The translations under genes were made by a program, and so were the position numbers. Positions 18,469 to 27,378 of a DNA stretch of 64,000 nt are shown here, one piece after another. Numbering within the stretch: position 1 is the stretch's first letter; every line of letters starts with the position of its first letter. A model generated the notes under the pieces. It had not been told where the DNA came from, did no database searches, and saw nothing but the letters and a program-made list of their open reading frames with translations. Source of the stretch: Actinopolyspora xinjiangensis (lineage in GTDB: Bacteria > Actinomycetota > Actinomycetes > Mycobacteriales > Pseudonocardiaceae); NCBI RefSeq assembly GCF_900104475.1, contig NZ_FNJR01000005.1:248001-312000 (forward strand). The letters run 5' to 3'.

Positions 18469-19500
18469 ATGGCCACTCCCGAACACGAGATATTCCGTCG
18501 CGAGGAGGATCTTTCGGCGGCCCGCTTTCGGTTCGTCTCCGAAGAGCTGCCGATCTCCGACCGCGACCGACTCGTGTCCGAACTGGCCCGCGAGACGGGC
18601 GACCGTGCGAGCACGATGCTGGGATTCCAGGTGAACGAGACCCCGAAGGACTTCCGGAGGCCGGACGCGCTGTTGCGGTACCACGCGAGCAACGCGGGCG
18701 ATCCCGAGGTCGACGTGGGCTCGCTCGTCCGGCTGGTGGAGTTCTTCGCCGCGCGGGGACACTCGGTGGTGGTGAACTTCGACTACGGTGCCACTTCGAA
18801 CGGTGCCTTCGACGACGTCGAACGGGTGTGCCGCGCGTTGCGCCCCGTCCTGGTCGAACACGGCATGTACGGTGACGGTGGATCGGATCGGCGGTACTGG
18901 TTCCATATGGACGGTGCCTTCGGGGCCGCTTACATGCCGTATCCGGAAACGGGGTTCGAACGGGGCATGACACGGCGGTGCGGCCCGGTGTTCGACTTCC
19001 GTGTCCCGAGGTGTGTTCGATCGTGTGCAGTGGAAACAAGTATTTCGGCATGCCGTGGCCGTGCGGAGTTTACCGCACCAGGTGCGAGTTCTTCGGAAAA
19101 TCCGGGAAAACAATAATCGGATCTCCGGAAAACACGCTCGGCGGCTTCCGCGACGCGCTGATTCCGGTGTTCCTCTGGTACGAGATCGCCGGTACTTCCA
19201 TCAGGCAACTAACGTTCTCGGTGCTTTCGTGCCTGCGGACGGCAGATCATGCCGAGCACCGGCTGCGAGAACTCGACGGGGAACCGCGTAAACGAGGAGG
19301 GCGGACTCGACGTCGAACGTGCACCGCTCTCGTTGAGTGTTCGGTTCCGCGAACCGGACGCGGAGATCATGGTCGAGTACGTCCTGCCGGAGTTCGTTCT
19401 CCTCGAAGAGGAGATCTCGGATCACGCGCATCTGTACGTCCTTCCCCGCCTGGACGAGCGGTCGGTGGACGCGCTCGTGTGGGATCCGCGGGCCGGGACT
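18469..19500 (+). pseudogene. Broken histidine-decarboxylase-like PLP-dependent decarboxylase
   Basis: Pieces of one PLP decarboxylase lie in consecutive frames. The first frame (18469 to about 18999; an in-frame GTG at 18433 is also possible) holds MLGFQVNE, NFDYGATSNGAFDDV, WFHMDGAFGAAYMP and FDFRVP. A one-base loss near 18999 moves the gene to another frame with EVCSIVCSGNKYFGMPWPCG, which carries the PLP-binding Lys, and IGSPENTLGGFRDA. A second shift near 19290 leads to ERAPLSLSVRFREPDAEI and HLYVLPRLDE, matching the usual C-terminus. The first frame also seems to lack about 150 residues between the N-terminal part (ASNAGDP) and the next block. The gene cannot make a full enzyme. BTAD regulators stand on both sides. 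Confidence 0.8.
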
Positions 19501-20132
19501 CGGGGTTCCTGGTGGCGGTGTGACCATCTGTTTCGTAGTGGCATCCGCCGTTCGGGGGCCTCGCGACGCCCCGATCGCGCTTCGCGTGCTGTGGGATCAT
19601 TACCGCGATGCCCCCCGTTGTGGAGGACTCACTCGCCAAAGGGGAGAACGGCCCGATCGGTTCGGTGCCGACCGAGGTGTTTTTCGGGGCGGTTTCGTTC
19701 TTCCGACAGTGTCGAAGGTGTTTTCTTTGCGCCGGCGGAAGCGCGTTCGGCCAAAAGTGATTGCCGTTGAGCGGATCATGTTCCGTGCGGTGTCTTGATG
19801 ATCTCTCCGGTGTCGGAATATTCCAAGGGGGGATGGAATATTCCTGTCTGGTTGATTCACACGTTTGGAGTCTGGCTCCCGGGTCGTTTCGTCCATATTA
19901 TTCATTTCGCTCGGTTCCCGGCGAACGGGAAATGTTCGTGTGGCGGTACCACCGGACCGAACGAACGAAAAACCGACACCCACGGCGAGGAGCGGCACCT
20001 CGCGGGCGGAGTTCGCGCGGTCGTTGTCACCGCGAATCCGTCCCGGAGAGTTCGGGTGTCTTTCAGTCGGGAAAACTTGCCCCACAACGGCGCGATCGCG
20101 ATCCGTTGATCTCTTTCGAGCGGAGCGAACCG
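19501..20132. other. Gene-free regulatory stretch before the second BTAD gene
   Basis: No credible gene is seen. The stretch holds twin palindromes (19815-19844), the element shared with the first BTAD promoter (19856-19875), and an A/T-richer patch around 19790-19910. A frame open from 19761 into the BTAD gene lacks homology before 20133. Confidence 0.55.
19815..19844. promoter_or_regulatory. Twin GGAATATTCC palindromes, 20-bp phasing
   Basis: Two identical perfect 10-bp palindromes GGAATATTCC lie at 19815-19824 and 19835-19844. Their centres are 20 bp apart, about two helical turns, so two dimers could sit on the same face of the DNA. They lie 289 bases before the second BTAD gene and suit a regulator binding site. 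Confidence 0.6.
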
Positions 20133-20891
20133 ATGATTCGATTCCGGGTTTTCGGCCAGGTGCGGATGTGTGACAGCAATGGGCGGTCGATCGAGGTCTG
20201 TGGAGTGCACCGAAGAACGCTGCTGGCCTTGCTGCTGCTCAGTGCGGGAAAGGTGGTTCCGCGCGAACAGTTGGTGGAGCAGCTGTGGGGCGGTGCGCCT
20301 CCGCAGGGCGAGACCAACGCCCTGCAGGCGCACATCGCACGACTGCGCAGGGATCTGGAGCGGTGTTTCGGTCCCGGGGAAGGAGCGAGGCGACTGTCCA
20401 CCAGCACCTTCGGGTACTCACTGCACGTCGAGCAGGGCGAGCTCGACCTGGAAGTCTTCGACACGCTGCGGCTCACCGCGCGGCAGGTCGCCGACGCGGA
20501 TTCCCCGGCGGCCACGGAGATGCTGCAACAGGCCGTCGAACTCTGGGCGGGCCCCGCGTTCGCCGAGGTCCGTGAACGCAGCGCCCGGCTCTACGCCGCC
20601 GCCGTGCAGGCCGAGGAGCACTACGTGCTGGCGCTGGAGGAGTTCGTCGAGCTCAACCTGGAACGCGGTCACTACGACTGGGTGATCGGACGGTTGAAGG
20701 CGTTGACCACGCAGTATCCCTACCGGGAACGGCTGTTCGAGCAGCTGATCATCGCGCTCGGAAAGACCGGACGACGGGCCGAGGCCGCCGAGGTGTTCCG
20801 CCGGGTCCGCTCGGAGATGGTCAACGAGTTCGGTCTGGAGCCCTCCAGCGACCTCAATCGGGCCTTCCAGCACGCCTTGGAGGACGAGTAG
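20133..20891 (+). CDS. AfsR/SARP-type transcriptional regulator (BTAD protein 2)
   Basis: The 252-residue protein is a paralogue of the regulator at 16220. It has the same order of winged-helix domain (HRRTLLALLLLSAGKVVPREQ, ALQAHIARLRRDLERCF in part) and BTAD domain (GELDLEVFDTLRLTARQ, TQYPYRERLFEQLIIALGK). It ends at the edge of BTAD without an ATPase. The ATG at 20133 is chosen for GGAG seven bases upstream and because the paralogue aligns from there; the frame is open much further upstream without homology. Likely role: activation of a secondary-metabolite or amine-related function, perhaps once the broken decarboxylase upstream. That link is inference. Confidence 0.9.
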   Translation: MIRFRVFGQVRMCDSNGRSIEVCGVHRRTLLALLLLSAGKVVPREQLVEQLWGGAPPQGETNALQAHIARLRRDLERCFGPGEGARRLSTSTFGYSLHVEQGELDLEVFDTLRLTARQVADADSPAATEMLQQAVELWAGPAFAEVRERSARLYAAAVQAEEHYVLALEEFVELNLERGHYDWVIGRLKALTTQYPYRERLFEQLIIALGKTGRRAEAAEVFRRVRSEMVNEFGLEPSSDLNRAFQHALEDE

Positions 20892-21082
20892 GAGGGGCGC
20901 ACGGGCCCTTGCCGAGAGCCGTGATGCCGGGGGTCCTCCCCCGGCGCCGCGGTGGGGGAGGAGGTGGGCGGACTCCCGCGGCCACCACCGGAGGTGACGG
21001 TGAACGCGCCTCCCGCCGCGCGGAGATCCCGACTCGGAACGCTCCCGCCGCCCCGAGTCCTCCGACGGCGGGAGGTACCTGC

Positions 21083-22108
21083 CTACCGTGCCGGCGAGTG
21101 GTGCGGTCTCGGCTGAGCGGGGTGCCATCGCACGCAGAACGCGCCGAGGCCGAAATCGAGCGCCACGGCATGCGTGCGTCCGCGCGAGTCCACCGGCATC
21201 GGCTTCGGCGGTTCCAGTTCAGAACCGTCCGGGCGGGCGGCGAAGCTCTCGCAACGCGCGGGCGGGTTGTCCGGGTCGAACCGCAGTTCCACCAGGTACT
21301 CCCGCACCGGCAACCGGAACCGGCGGGAGTAGGTGTGGTCCTGGTCGGTGCCGACCAGACCGTTCGGGCCGTGGGTGATCTCGTACTCCAGCAGCGCGGT
21401 TTCGCCCTTCTCCAGGCAGCGCTCGAACAGCAGCTCGGCGGCGACCACCCCGTTGCGGTTGTCCGAGAGGGTCTGCCCCAGGGTGCAGCCCTGCGAGGCG
21501 CGGATGGTGGGGGGTGCCACACCGCCACCCGCGTTGTCGAAGACGGTCACCCAGCGGTCCACCCCGTTGCGCTCCGCCTGCACCAGCTGCCGCACCCGCA
21601 GGCCGCGCTGCTTGCCCGTGCCGTCGATGTCGAGCACGTCGTGCTGGCTCAGGCGGGTCAGGTGACCGTCGGCGCTGGTGTCCAGCCTGCTGAGCAGACC
21701 GGCGGCGGAGGCGTTGTCGGACCACAGCGTCGTCAGCGGTGGCGCCGAGGGTTCCTCGCGGTTGCGCCCCCTCGGCTTCGGGGGGCCGAGCAGAGCCGAC
21801 AGCGCTCCGTCCGGCACGCCGAGCACGTCCTCGAGCTCGCGCAGCGCCACCAGGGAGTCCGGCCGTTCCGGCCTACGACGTCCCGACTGCCAGTAGCTCA
21901 ACGCGGTGATGCTCACCGGCGTTCCCCTGGCGCGCAGCCGGTGCTGGATGCGTTCCAGGCTCAGTCTGCTCGAACGGATCGCGGCGCGCAGCGCCACGTC
22001 GAACGGGCCGGTCCGCAGGAGCTTCGAGAGTTCGGGCGAGAGTTGTCGGTGCTCGTGTCCGGTTATCGGGGATGCCGTGGAAGGTGTTCGGGTACGGGGA
22101 ACGACCAT
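21083..22108 (-). CDS. XRE-type helix-turn-helix regulator with long C-terminal domain
   Basis: The 341-residue protein has a helix-turn-helix region near residues 45-95 (SLERIQHRL, VSITALSYWQSGRRRPERPD) of the kind used by Xre/Cro proteins to read both promoter selectivity and operator DNA. The remaining ~240 residues (for example GNREEP-type linker, then HLTRLSQHDVLDIDGTG and EYLVELRFDPDNPPARC) have no domain I can name and may sense a ligand. The ATG at 22108 is chosen for AGGAG five bases upstream; GTG 22114 is an alternative. A TTGCAC/GTGCAA inverted repeat lies 40 bases upstream. The long open frame on the other strand is a shadow. Confidence 0.85.
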   Translation of the reverse strand: MVVPRTRTPSTASPITGHEHRQLSPELSKLLRTGPFDVALRAAIRSSRLSLERIQHRLRARGTPVSITALSYWQSGRRRPERPDSLVALRELEDVLGVPDGALSALLGPPKPRGRNREEPSAPPLTTLWSDNASAAGLLSRLDTSADGHLTRLSQHDVLDIDGTGKQRGLRVRQLVQAERNGVDRWVTVFDNAGGGVAPPTIRASQGCTLGQTLSDNRNGVVAAELLFERCLEKGETALLEYEITHGPNGLVGTDQDHTYSRRFRLPVREYLVELRFDPDNPPARCESFAARPDGSELEPPKPMPVDSRGRTHAVALDFGLGAFCVRWHPAQPRPHHSPAR

Positions 22109-22461
22109 CACCACTCCTCGCGCTGGCTAGCCTCGCGCGGAACGCTAATTGCACTGATCACGTTCGTGCAACGAGATTGCGGGAATTGGACGTCCCAGAA
22201 AGATGTACGTTACCGGTTCGGCCGTGCCCCGGGCTTTCCGTCTCGTGGTTCGGGCTCCGGTTCGTCCCTCCCGGGAATCTCCCCGAATTCCGCTGCCACG
22301 TTCAACGACACCGAGGTCCGGAGGTGCGGGCACGCGGTGTCGAAGGCCCGGTGCGGACCCGAAACCTGGTGCGAGGCGAGTGGGTGGCGTTGGCTAGCCT
22401 GGAGTGGTCCTCACCTGGAGGAGCACCCCCGTTCACGCCGTAAAGGAGATCAGCAGCCGTG
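22109..22461. other. Gap between XRE regulator and aspS
   Basis: A divergent promoter region with no gene. An inverted repeat TTGCAC (22149-22154) / GTGCAA (22166-22171) lies near the XRE start. AAAGGAGA at 22442-22449 is the aspS ribosome site. Confidence 0.5.
22149..22171. promoter_or_regulatory. Inverted repeat before the XRE regulator gene
   Basis: TTGCAC and GTGCAA form a 6-bp inverted repeat with an 11-base spacer, 40-63 bases upstream of the XRE start on the minus strand. This suits an autoregulatory operator; no experimental link is known to me. Confidence 0.35.
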
Positions 22462-24264
22462 ATGCGCACGCACCAGGCCGGCTCGCTCCGTGCCGACCAA
22501 GCCGGGCAGTCCGTCACCCTCGCCGGATGGGTGGCGCGTCGCCGTGATCACGGTGGAGTGATCTTCATCGATCTGCGCGATGCCTCGGGGGTCGCACAGG
22601 TGGTCTTCCGCGAGGGCGAGATGGCCGAGCGGGCACACCGGCTGCGCGCCGAGTTCTGCGTCCGGCTCACCGGGGAGATCTCGCCTCGCCCCGAGGGCAA
22701 CGAGAACCCCGAGATCCCGACGGGGACCATCGAGGTGACCGCCACCGATCTCGAGGTGCTCTCCGAGTCGGCCCCGCTGCCCTTCCCGGTGGACGAGCAC
22801 CTCGACGTGGGCGAGGACGTCCGGCTGCGGCACCGTTACCTGGATCTGCGCCGGTCCGGACCGGCCAAGACGATCAGGATGCGCAGCGAGGCCAACCGCA
22901 TCGCGCGTGAGGTGCTGCACGGACAGGAGTTCGTCGAGGTCGAGACCCCCACGATGACGCGCTCCACCCCCGAGGGCGCCCGTGACTTCCTGATCCCGGC
23001 TCGCCTGCAACCCGGCAGCTGGTACGCGCTGCCGCAGTCCCCGCAGCTGTTCAAACAGCTGCTGATGGTCGGAGGTCTGGAACGCTACTTCCAGATAGCC
23101 CGTTGTTACCGCGACGAGGACTTCCGGGCCGACCGGCAGCCGGAGTTCACCCAGCTCGACATCGAGATGAGCTTCGTCGACGCCGAGGACGTCATCGACA
23201 TCAGCGAGCGCGTCGTCCGCGCCCTGTGGCTGGAACTGGCCGATCACGAGATCCCCACGCCGATCCCTCGACTGCCCTACGCCGAGGCGATGGCACGCTA
23301 CGGCACGGACAAACCGGACCTGCGGTTCGGACTCGAACTGACCGATCTCACCGAGTACTTCCGGGAGACTCCCTTCCGGGTGTTCCAGGCTCCCTACGTC
23401 GGTGCCGTGGTCATGCCCGGTGGCGCCGACCAGCCGCGCCGGCAGCTGGACGCCTGGCAGGAGTGGGCCAAGCAGCGCGGGGCGAAGGGGTTGGCCTACG
23501 TGCTCGTCGGCTCCGACGGGGCGCTGTCCGGTCCGGTGGCCAAGAACCTCTCCGAGGAGGAGCGGGAGGGGCTGGCCAAGGCGGTCGGTGCTTCCCCGGG
23601 CGACTGCGTGTTCTTCGCGGCCGGGCAACCGGGTCCCTCGCGGGCGCTGCTCGGTGCGGTTCGGCTGGAGGTCGCGGAGCACTGCGGACTCATCGACCAT
23701 CGGGCCTGGTCGTTCGTGTGGATCGTCGACGCCCCGATGTTCGAGTCCGTCGACGACAGTGATGACGTCGCCGTGGGCAGCGGCCGTTACACGGCCGTGC
23801 ACCACCCGTTCACCGCACCGGTGCCGGAGTGGGCCGACAGCTTCGAGCGGAACCCGGATCAGGCCCTGGCCAGCGCCTACGACCTGGTGTGCAACGGCAA
23901 CGAGATCGGCGGTGGCTCGGTGCGTATCCATCGCTGGGAGACGCAGCAGCGGGTGTTCGAGGTGCTCGGCATCTCCAGGGAGCAGGCCGAGGAGAAGTTC
24001 GGCTTCCTGCTGGAGGCATTCCGGTACGGCCCACCGCCGCACGGCGGGGTCGCCTTCGGCTGGGACCGCATCTGCATGCTGCTCACCGGCGCGGAGTCGC
24101 TGCGCGACGTGATCGCCTTCCCCAAGAGCGGTGGCGGGTTCGATCCGCTCACCGGAGCCCCGGCACCGATCACCGCCGAGCAGCGCAAGGAGGCGGGGGT
24201 CGATGCCAAGCCGGCCCGTCGCGGTGCCACGGGTGAGGGCAAGAGCTCCCAGGAACAGAGCTGA
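22462..24264 (+). CDS. aspS: Aspartyl-tRNA synthetase (probably non-discriminating)
   Basis: A class II synthetase of the bacterial type that charges Asp. The 600-residue protein has the OB-fold anticodon domain ([19 protein letters not shown]), motif 2 ([20 protein letters not shown] in part), the GAD insert around residues 290-420, and motif 3 [11 protein letters not shown]. Position RPEGNEN carries Gly where discriminating E. coli AspRS has Lys, and RRDHGG carries His. Both resemble the actinobacterial non-discriminating form that also charges tRNA-Asn for GatCAB; this is inference. The start is ATG 22462, or GTG 22459 directly before it, with AAAGGAG upstream. Confidence 0.95.
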   Translation: MRTHQAGSLRADQAGQSVTLAGWVARRRDHGGVIFIDLRDASGVAQVVFREGEMAERAHRLRAEFCVRLTGEISPRPEGNENPEIPTGTIEVTATDLEVLSESAPLPFPVDEHLDVGEDVRLRHRYLDLRRSGPAKTIRMRSEANRIAREVLHGQEFVEVETPTMTRSTPEGARDFLIPARLQPGSWYALPQSPQLFKQLLMVGGLERYFQIARCYRDEDFRADRQPEFTQLDIEMSFVDAEDVIDISERVVRALWLELADHEIPTPIPRLPYAEAMARYGTDKPDLRFGLELTDLTEYFRETPFRVFQAPYVGAVVMPGGADQPRRQLDAWQEWAKQRGAKGLAYVLVGSDGALSGPVAKNLSEEEREGLAKAVGASPGDCVFFAAGQPGPSRALLGAVRLEVAEHCGLIDHRAWSFVWIVDAPMFESVDDSDDVAVGSGRYTAVHHPFTAPVPEWADSFERNPDQALASAYDLVCNGNEIGGGSVRIHRWETQQRVFEVLGISREQAEEKFGFLLEAFRYGPPPHGGVAFGWDRICMLLTGAESLRDVIAFPKSGGGFDPLTGAPAPITAEQRKEAGVDAKPARRGATGEGKSSQEQS

Positions 24265-24627
24265 GTCCGCTTCGCCACGCTCGGGGCCGGTCTTGGCGGC
24301 CCCACCACGCTGCCGGGACGGTGCCGTCCGGAAGGCCGGCCCCGTCGGTTCCCGGCCTCGGGAGCCGGTGGCCCGGGGCGGCGGTGCCTCCGACGGTTCG
24401 TAACGACTCGGGAACACCGTGCAACCTCACTCCGGATCGATCCGTCGCCGGAACGGGTAGCTCACCACGGTGGCGAGGGTTGCCGAGCGCTCGGTGACCG
24501 CGTAACGGTGGAGGGTGTTCGTGTTCTTGCGGATACCCTCGGTACGCAAGAGCGTTACCCGAGTCGGGTGTAACTTAACCGGTCAGGCCCGTGGAGAATC
24601 GGGCGGTGGCGGTAGGGTCTGGAGACG
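24265..24627. other. Gap with GTAAC inverted repeat before the kinase-like gene
   Basis: No gene is seen. At 24554-24574 an imperfect inverted repeat GTTAC-(CCG..CGG)-GTAAC lies about 54 bases before the next start, with another GTAACG at 24502. It could be an operator. Confidence 0.45.
24554..24574. promoter_or_regulatory. GTTAC...GTAAC inverted repeat before the kinase-like gene
   Basis: GTTAC and GTAAC flank a CCG/CGG inner pair in a 21-base imperfect palindrome, 54 bases before the start at 24628. Confidence 0.35.
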
Positions 24628-25833
24628 ATGAGCGTGGAAATCACCACCGGTCCGCCGGAGGTTCGTGTGCCCGCGAGTGCGGAGGTTACCGATACGCTCG
24701 GTACCGCTGAGACCGTGCTCACCCGTAGAACGGGCGCACCCGTCCGGCTCGCCGACCCGGAGGATCTGGGCGGTAGCGGCCGATCGGTCGTGATGCGGGT
24801 GCGTGTCGCCGAGACACCGTTCGAACTGCCGCGCACCCTCGTGGTCAAGCACTACGGGGCGGTTCCGGCCAAGGGGTACGCCGATCCGTTCGCCCACGAG
24901 GCGGCCAGTTGTCAGCTGGCCACGGCTCTTCCGCCGGAACTGCGGGTGGGGCCGGAGCTGATCGCTCAGGACACCGAGAAGCGACTGCTGGTGCTCGAGG
25001 ACCTCGGGCGGGGCGCCAACCTGGCCGACGTGCTGTTCGCCGACGACCCGCGGGCGGCCGAGCGCTCGTTGCTGGCGTGGGCACGCGCCCTGGGCAGGTT
25101 GCACACCTCGATGGCGGGCCGGGAAGCTGACTTCGACGCTCTGATGCGCAGGCTCGGGGTCGAGTCGTGGACCGATCCGGTCGCCGACGACATCCAGCGT
25201 TCGCTGCGGGAACTCCCCGAACTGCTGGCCCGCACCCTGGACCTTTCGCTACCCGAGGAGATGCGTGCCCGTCTCGACTCCGCCGCCGGGTTGCTGAGCT
25301 CCACCAGGTACCGCTCCTTCAGCCCCTCCGACATCTGCCCGGACAACAGTCTGGTGACGGGCAACGGAGTGCGGTTCCTGGACTTCGAATGGGCGTGTGT
25401 CCGTGACGTCGCCCTGGACGCCGCCTACCTGCAGTTTCCGTTCCCTTCCTCCTGGTGCTCCTACGCGATGCCCTCGGGACTGGTGGACAACATGCTGGCC
25501 ACCTGGCGCTCGGAGATCGTCGAGGTCTGGTCGGACCTGGACGACGACGCGGTCCTGATGCCCCGGTTGCTGGATGCCCAGCTGCTCTGGGTCTGGGTGT
25601 CGACGTGGTGGTTCCTGCCCCGTGACGGACAGTTGGACGGCCCCATCGACGCCCACATGCCGTCACCGCGTCGCAGTACCGCTCTCGCCGACCGCTGGCA
25701 GCGGCTGGGCAAGGACGCCGAGGCGGGCGGCATGCCCGAGGTAGCCGCCTACGCCGAGCGGATGGTGCGTGCCCTGGTGGAGCGGTTCGGCTCCGGTGCG
25801 TTGGAGCTGCGGCCTTACCCGGCGTTCCGTTGA
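24628..25833 (+). CDS. APH/choline-kinase-like phosphotransferase family protein
   Basis: The 401-residue protein has the aminoglycoside phosphotransferase/kinase-like fold. In the N-lobe, RTLVVKHYG supplies the likely ATP-binding Lys. The catalytic stretch FSPSDICPDNSLV followed by RFLDFEWACVRDVALD corresponds to the HxDxxxxN and DFE elements, with Asp and Asn kept but the first His replaced. A Trp-rich C-terminal half (LLWVWVSTWWFLPRDG) follows. The substrate cannot be told. The ATG at 24628 gives the full protein. It stands alone between aspS and a long gene-poor stretch. Confidence 0.8.
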   Translation: MSVEITTGPPEVRVPASAEVTDTLGTAETVLTRRTGAPVRLADPEDLGGSGRSVVMRVRVAETPFELPRTLVVKHYGAVPAKGYADPFAHEAASCQLATALPPELRVGPELIAQDTEKRLLVLEDLGRGANLADVLFADDPRAAERSLLAWARALGRLHTSMAGREADFDALMRRLGVESWTDPVADDIQRSLRELPELLARTLDLSLPEEMRARLDSAAGLLSSTRYRSFSPSDICPDNSLVTGNGVRFLDFEWACVRDVALDAAYLQFPFPSSWCSYAMPSGLVDNMLATWRSEIVEVWSDLDDDAVLMPRLLDAQLLWVWVSTWWFLPRDGQLDGPIDAHMPSPRRSTALADRWQRLGKDAEAGGMPEVAAYAERMVRALVERFGSGALELRPYPAFR

Positions 25834-26297
25834 CAATGGCTCGTTCTCCGGGCGGTGGTCGCGACCACCGCTGCTGCCGTGCTCGCCGGTGAGTGGCCGG
25901 CCCGTTCCCCTGGTTCCGGCGCGTGTGCCGATGTCCGGTTCCTCGTGGGAGTGGTTCCCGCTCCGACAGAGCGGCGTAATCCGCGTGACTCGCCCGTCGG
26001 TGGTCGAACCGGCGGGCTGAAGTCCGTTTTCACCGTATTTTCATGTATTGCTCGATCGGGTGACGAGCTGTTGGGGCAGTGTGCGATATCTTTCACTCGA
26101 AGGTCGTATTGATTTTCTCGTCGTTCCGCTGACCTGAACAAATTCTCGTGTTCGTTGTGGTCGGCGGCGCTGACCGGCGTTTCTTACCGTTTCGGGTTAC
26201 TATTGGTTCACCTCGAGTACACATTCCCCGGGTAGTATCGGGAATGTCCGCAACAGACAGTGGGCAGGTTCGTTCGCTCGGCGGTCGGGGGGTGACG
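25834..26297. other. Gene-free stretch, A/T-richer from about 26020
   Basis: No credible gene. The second half is clearly richer in A and T than its surroundings and probably holds the promoter of the small candidate gene at 26298. Confidence 0.45.
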
Positions 26298-26690
26298 ATG
26301 ACACGAGTAACGGTGAAGTCGGACTGCGTTTCGGTGCTACGGGCGGTCTTGTTCCTGGCCTTCACCGTGGCTCTTCTCGTCCTTTCCCCGATGCACTCCG
26401 TCGGCGCCGTGCCCCAGGTCGGCAGGGCCGCGCTCGGCGAGTACAAAACCGAGCAGGGTGCTCCGTGCGAGAGCGAGAAACTCCGCAAGCGTCCCGGCGT
26501 GGCCGAGTTCGCCCGGCGGTGTGGACGACGGACCGAACGCTCGCGAAACGCGCGGGCCACGAGAACTCGCCCCGCTCAGGAACGAACTGACGCCCGAAAA
26601 TACGCGAGAAACATTCGCACTTCGGGTGGTTCCTCGACGAAGTGCAGATCAGCCCACTCACAGGCGAGACTTCAGGTCTATCGCAGGTGA
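26298..26690 (+). CDS. Candidate small exported protein, unknown
   Basis: A weak gene candidate of 130 residues from ATG 26298 (GTG 26292 in the same frame is an alternative). The N-terminus looks like a signal peptide: MTRVTVKSDCVSVLRA, then LFLAFTVALLVLSPMHSVGA. The remainder is short, basic and rich in Arg and Ser (RRCGRRTERSRN) and looks less like a folded protein, so the reading frame may be broken in its second half. I recognise no family. It lies in an otherwise gene-poor 1.5-kb stretch. Confidence 0.35.
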   Translation: MTRVTVKSDCVSVLRAVLFLAFTVALLVLSPMHSVGAVPQVGRAALGEYKTEQGAPCESEKLRKRPGVAEFARRCGRRTERSRNARATRTRPAQERTDARKYARNIRTSGGSSTKCRSAHSQARLQVYRR

Positions 26691-27378
26691 TCCGACAGTC
26701 GATTCGGTTTGACGGGGACCTGCGCTGCTCGCGAGGTCCCTGGTTTCGTCTTCGCGACAGCGGCGGTTGTCCCCATCGGGAGCGACAGCCCGTGGGTGTC
26801 CCCGTCGAATTCTCCTCGCAGTGACGCGAGTCCTTCGAAATCCATCCCAAGAGGTCCTTTCGGAGTGGTTCCTTCCCCACCGGATCACCCGGTGCGGAAG
26901 GGATGAGCGGTTCCGCCTCGTGAACGCCGTATCACGGGAAGACAGGGTGCCGACGTGAGTCGACCGTTGCGTGCCCTGTGAACTTTCCCGGCATACCCGG
27001 TCGCGTGCCGGAAACCGCGCATCCGGACGAACCGTTCCGCGAGGAACTCCGAGAAGTCCGTCCGAGTCGAGTTCCATCCCGCACGGGAACCGCACCGCAG
27101 TGGACAGTCACGCACCCGGCCGGGCAGCGCCCGTTCCGCGGTGTGGCTTCCGCTCGGGTGCACGACGATCCCGCCAGGGTGACGACTCGACCGAACCGGG
27201 AGCGGGCCACCGCCGCCGACCGGGGACGGACGACGCTCCGACCGAGCAGTCCCAGTACCCCCGGGATTTCCGGCACGGATTCCCACTCGTACCAGCGACA
27301 AGTTTCGACCGACGTCCCCGCGGGCCCACGGTGTCCGTTTCACCGCCACGGGCCTGTCGAACTCTCACGGAGTGAATC
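26691..27378. other. Gene-free stretch before the SulP gene
   Basis: Several overlapping short frames exist on both strands, but none has G/C-biased third positions together with a ribosome site, and none resembles a known protein. I see no repeat or hairpin of note. Confidence 0.45.

Noticed and set aside
20909-22462. 517-codon plus-strand frame opposite the XRE regulator
   Set aside because: Antisense shadow rich in Arg, Gln and Gly; the minus-strand gene has a helix-turn-helix and a good ribosome site.
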